DNA from: Bacillus_BU sp051233475 | GTDB lineage: Bacteria > Bacillota > Bacilli > Bacillales > Cytobacillaceae | Assembly: GCF_051233475.1 (NCBI RefSeq) | Contig: NZ_JBKFGH010000006.1 | Location: 1 to 64,000, forward strand | Direction: 5' to 3' | DNA: 64,000 nucleotides | Shown here: piece after piece, positions 61,603 to 64,000 of the stretch | Layout of the letters: the number at the start of each line of letters is the position of its first letter | Numbering within the stretch: the stretch's first letter is position 1 | Notes under the pieces: model-generated | Seen by the model: the letters and a program-made list of their open reading frames with translations, nothing else | The model's database searches: none | What the model was told of the DNA's origin: nothing | Made by a program: the position numbers and the translations under genes

Positions 61603-62598
61603 ATGATTGAATCAAGTATTACACCGGATAATCGTTTAATAGATGATGTTCCCCTAATATCGAGGTATCCTTTTCCGTTTAAGGGTGACTCATATCGGTA
61701 TTCCAATAATTCGGCAGCGCTTGAATCAGGAAAAATCTTAGAAATCACTTCAGAATATTTCGCGGAGATTGGCAAAAAACGACAATTGTTAACCGCCGAT
61801 CATAACCGTTCTTACCAATCCTTTCCACATTCACTTGAAGCCCAATGGGAAGCAATGGAAATGATCATGAATGAATTATGCACCTCGTATCCTCAATTTT
61901 TCAGTTTAGAAAAAAAGGGCGACCGATGGGTGTTTGAGAATCATCTTTTAAACGAAAAAACTGCTTTCATTTTGGGTGATGCCGCAACCTTACCTTACGA
62001 ACCGCTAGATTTTATTGGCAGACATGTTCAAGAGGATTTAGTCTATGTTGCCCAAAGAGATGGCGATTTGTACATGGATGCAGGACAGCTTTGTTTTCCA
62101 GCGAACTGGTCGATTGTATTTGATGCGGGAATGACTTTCACGGAATGGCATTCACCCGTACCTGTATTCTCTGATAGTGGTTTGGCGGAAAAGGTAAAGG
62201 GCTTCCTGATGAGAATGGAAGCTGGAAAACCGTGGACCAGGTTAAATTGGACTTTAACAGTTGACACCATTTTGGATACTTTTCCTGAAAATTATCAGGA
62301 TTGGGGTGTAAAAAAAGAGAACATTACGATTGAAAATGCTGGGCAACTAATCCATCTTAGAACAGAGGACCAGCGCTTGTTCCGAATGCCCCGCAGTAAC
62401 GGGATCCTGTTTAGCATTCACACCCATCTGATCCCCCTTGATGAGCTAAGAAAAAATAAACAATGGCTGCAGAGATTTTATCATGTCATGCTTGATCTTC
62501 CTGACTATATGGCAGAGTATAAGGGGTTTTTGTCCTATAAGGAAAAGATGCTGGCGTATTTGGAAAACGAAATTACTAGCTTAGAAGAAAGAGGGTGA
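61603..62598 (+). CDS. Heme-dependent oxidative N-demethylase alpha subunit-like (DUF3445)
   Basis: A 331-residue DUF3445 protein. The family landmarks are in order: HVQEDLVYVAQRDGDLY near residue 146, CFPANWSIVFDAGMTF near 165, a WHSPVPVF loop, RLNWTL near 213 and the C-terminal RTEDQRLFRMPRSNGILFSIHTHLIPL (in pieces) near 258. DUF3445 proteins form the catalytic part of dimethylamine monooxygenase and heme-dependent N-demethylases, cleaving an N-methyl group to formaldehyde. Followed after 4 bases by the DmmA-like gene. Substrate here is inferred: dimethylamine or a related secondary amine. Confidence 0.87.
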   Translation: MIESSITPDNRLIDDVPLISRYPFPFKGDSYRYSNNSAALESGKILEITSEYFAEIGKKRQLLTADHNRSYQSFPHSLEAQWEAMEMIMNELCTSYPQFFSLEKKGDRWVFENHLLNEKTAFILGDAATLPYEPLDFIGRHVQEDLVYVAQRDGDLYMDAGQLCFPANWSIVFDAGMTFTEWHSPVPVFSDSGLAEKVKGFLMRMEAGKPWTRLNWTLTVDTILDTFPENYQDWGVKKENITIENAGQLIHLRTEDQRLFRMPRSNGILFSIHTHLIPLDELRKNKQWLQRFYHVMLDLPDYMAEYKGFLSYKEKMLAYLENEITSLEERG

Positions 62599-62602
62599 TG
62601 GG

Positions 62603-63139
62603 ATGCTTGAATTAAAGGATAAAGATATTGGTGAAAATATCAATATAAGAGGACATTCGTTTATCTTTTTTATTGGGGGCATGTCCATTTCTGATAGTAT
62701 CGCTTTCTTCGAAATAATAAAAACATACAAAGATATCTCAACCATATACTTAGCTGAGGAAATGAAGGATGAAAGACTGTTTCGGTATATGAAATTGAAC
62801 CTTGAAACAGATGTAATCTTTTTTCAACAAAGGTCTTATGATTCGATTTCTTCCATGTTAACCAAGCAACCGATAGGAACGAAATTATTCTTGATTGGAG
62901 AATGGGAGATGATTGAGGATCTCAAACAGCTTGCAATCGAAGCCGGTTTCACGGAAGAGGAAATGGTAGTAAAAGGGATTGGAATGAAAGAGGAGAAGGT
63001 ATTTTGTGCAAAATGCTATCATCTTAATAAAAAAACCGATCAAAATGTAGTGAAGTGTGACAACTGCAACACAAAGTTGGATGTTTCGAAGCATTATTCG
63101 AAGCGACATAAGGCTTATCTTGGCTATATTAGCATGTAA
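62603..63139 (+). CDS. Dimethylamine monooxygenase subunit DmmA-like protein
   Basis: A 178-residue protein. The N-terminal part resembles a flavodoxin/NAD-like fold (GTKLFLIGEWEMIEDL near 92), and the C terminus has four Cys in CAKCY...CDNC plus HYSKRHKAYLGY, the DmmA C-terminal metal- or cluster-binding domain. It forms a translationally linked pair with the DUF3445 gene. Together with the reductase at 55479 this gives all three subunit types expected of the enzyme. Confidence 0.82.
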   Translation: MLELKDKDIGENINIRGHSFIFFIGGMSISDSIAFFEIIKTYKDISTIYLAEEMKDERLFRYMKLNLETDVIFFQQRSYDSISSMLTKQPIGTKLFLIGEWEMIEDLKQLAIEAGFTEEEMVVKGIGMKEEKVFCAKCYHLNKKTDQNVVKCDNCNTKLDVSKHYSKRHKAYLGYISM

Positions 63140-63198
63140 AGATAGTTTTACCTATTTACATTTTGGTGATCCTTCCGTTTATTATCCAATTCAATAAA

Positions 63199-63232
63199 AA
63201 AGACTCCAAGCTACTTCAAACTTGGAGTCTTT
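63199..63232. terminator. Bidirectional terminator
   Basis: AAAGACTCCAAG and CTTGGAGTCTTT form a perfect stem between convergent genes. Confidence 0.9.
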
Positions 63233-63267
63233 CATTCTTTTATACAATTATCAATCTTCGCCGTATC

Positions 63268-64000
63268 CTACCCCAGCATTTTTACCTCTGGCAAGGACGC
63301 GTGTTCCTTTACATATTGATAAATATTCAAGGCTAAATGCATATTAAATAGCTGCTTGCTATCTGTTAAATCAACGGAAAGAATGTCTTCAATTCTTTTC
63401 AAACGGTAAGTTAACGTATTTGTATGAATATGAAGTGTATCTGCGGTTTTCTTCATGTTTTGATTTTGCTCCAGATAAACAAATAGTGTTACTAATAGTT
63501 CCCCTTTTCGAGACTTTTCATATTCAATCAAGGATCCCAGTACTTCGTGGATAAAATCAATCAATTCTTCCTCTGAATTTTGGAGAATAAATCTCTGAAT
63601 CCCAAGATCGGTATAACTGAGAACATGGTCCTCAAAATGGTAGTTCTGCATAAACTTAATGCATTGCGTGGCTTCTTTAAATGAATGGTGAACATACATC
63701 AGACCTGACTTAACTCGTCCGATGCCGATCGAAGCTTCAATTTTAAATTTTGAATGAATTTCCTTTAAAAATGTTTTTGCGAGCAAATTAATTTGCGAAA
63801 CAATAGAAGCTGTTGATCGTTTCGACTCGTAGGAGAGAAGGACAACAATTTGCTGTTCTATTGTAACGGACATACCTTGTGGATTCTGGTCAAGAAAGAT
63901 CTGATTGGCAATATGAAGTAAGTTCCTCATCATATTTTCCTCATTAATCTTTAGCTTATTCGATTCACCAAAATTAATCATCAAGGTAATATAGTTTCTA
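63268..64000 (-). CDS. PucR/CdaR-family transcription regulator (5' end outside the window)
   Basis: The C-terminal 240 or so residues of a PucR-type activator. A GGDEF-like central domain (IGIGRVKSGLMYVHHSFKEATQ in parts) is followed by the PucR HTH (NQNMKKTADTLHIHTNTLTYRLKRIEDIL in parts). The frame stays open to the window edge, so the N-terminal sensory part is missing. Position suggests control of the methylated-amine genes. Confidence 0.82.
   Translation of the reverse strand, partial: RNYITLMINFGESNKLKINEENMMRNLLHIANQIFLDQNPQGMSVTIEQQIVVLLSYESKRSTASIVSQINLLAKTFLKEIHSKFKIEASIGIGRVKSGLMYVHHSFKEATQCIKFMQNYHFEDHVLSYTDLGIQRFILQNSEEELIDFIHEVLGSLIEYEKSRKGELLVTLFVYLEQNQNMKKTADTLHIHTNTLTYRLKRIEDILSVDLTDSKQLFNMHLALNIYQYVKEHASLPEVKMLG

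Overview
The window is AT-rich Bacillaceae chromosome. Strong Shine-Dalgarno sites, frequent TTG/GTG starts, T-tailed terminators, and CwlO, YitT, Csp, NagR/NagP, Rex and Fur-type features all fit. A Neobacillus- or Bacillus-like genome is likely; the genus is inference. No rRNA, tRNA, CRISPR array or transposase was seen, and only the last gene is cut by the window edge.

Left part (1-15 kb): lipid and membrane genes; a glycine-riboswitch-controlled amino acid permease; a sugar-type catabolic locus (two-subunit transketolase, SDR, GntR regulator, MFS carrier, divergent phosphofructokinase) tied together by an identical 22-bp operator at two promoters; a secreted asparaginase; an SF1 helicase; and a TerC-type protein. 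Middle (15-50 kb): a CwlO-type cell-wall hydrolase, an aldehyde dehydrogenase, the N-acetylglucosamine regulon (SIS protein, NagR, NagB, NagA, divergent NagP), LrgAB-type proteins, a K+ channel, a fused ABC exporter, pirin behind an MhqR-like operator, methionine gamma-lyase, YitT, two histidine-kinase loci (one kinase with degenerate ATP-binding motifs), a DUF1659/DUF2922/YvrJ small-gene group, a cold shock protein, SbcDC, SelB and a Rex-controlled NDH-2.

Right part (50-64 kb) holds the two most interesting systems. First, an IMEF-type encapsulin iron-storage nanocompartment: a cargo with a C-terminal targeting peptide and His-rich tract, the shell protein, and a [2Fe-2S] ferredoxin with the same targeting motif at its N terminus. 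It is flanked by a divergent radical SAM/SPASM protein that also has a His-rich tail, and by an unknown gene with a Fur box. Second, a probable methylated-amine (dimethylamine-like) N-demethylation locus: a DUF3445 heme oxygenase subunit, a DmmA-like protein and a DmmB-like reductase, with an ammonium-family transporter, a stand-alone FAD synthetase domain, an acyl-CoA-dehydrogenase-fold protein lacking the usual catalytic Glu, a cupin, and IclR and PucR regulators.

Non-coding structure is rich: three copies of a GC-rich dispersed palindromic element, a 21 x 21-bp tandem array open in several frames but probably non-coding, a second short 21-bp array with a similar core, and a 53-bp direct repeat.
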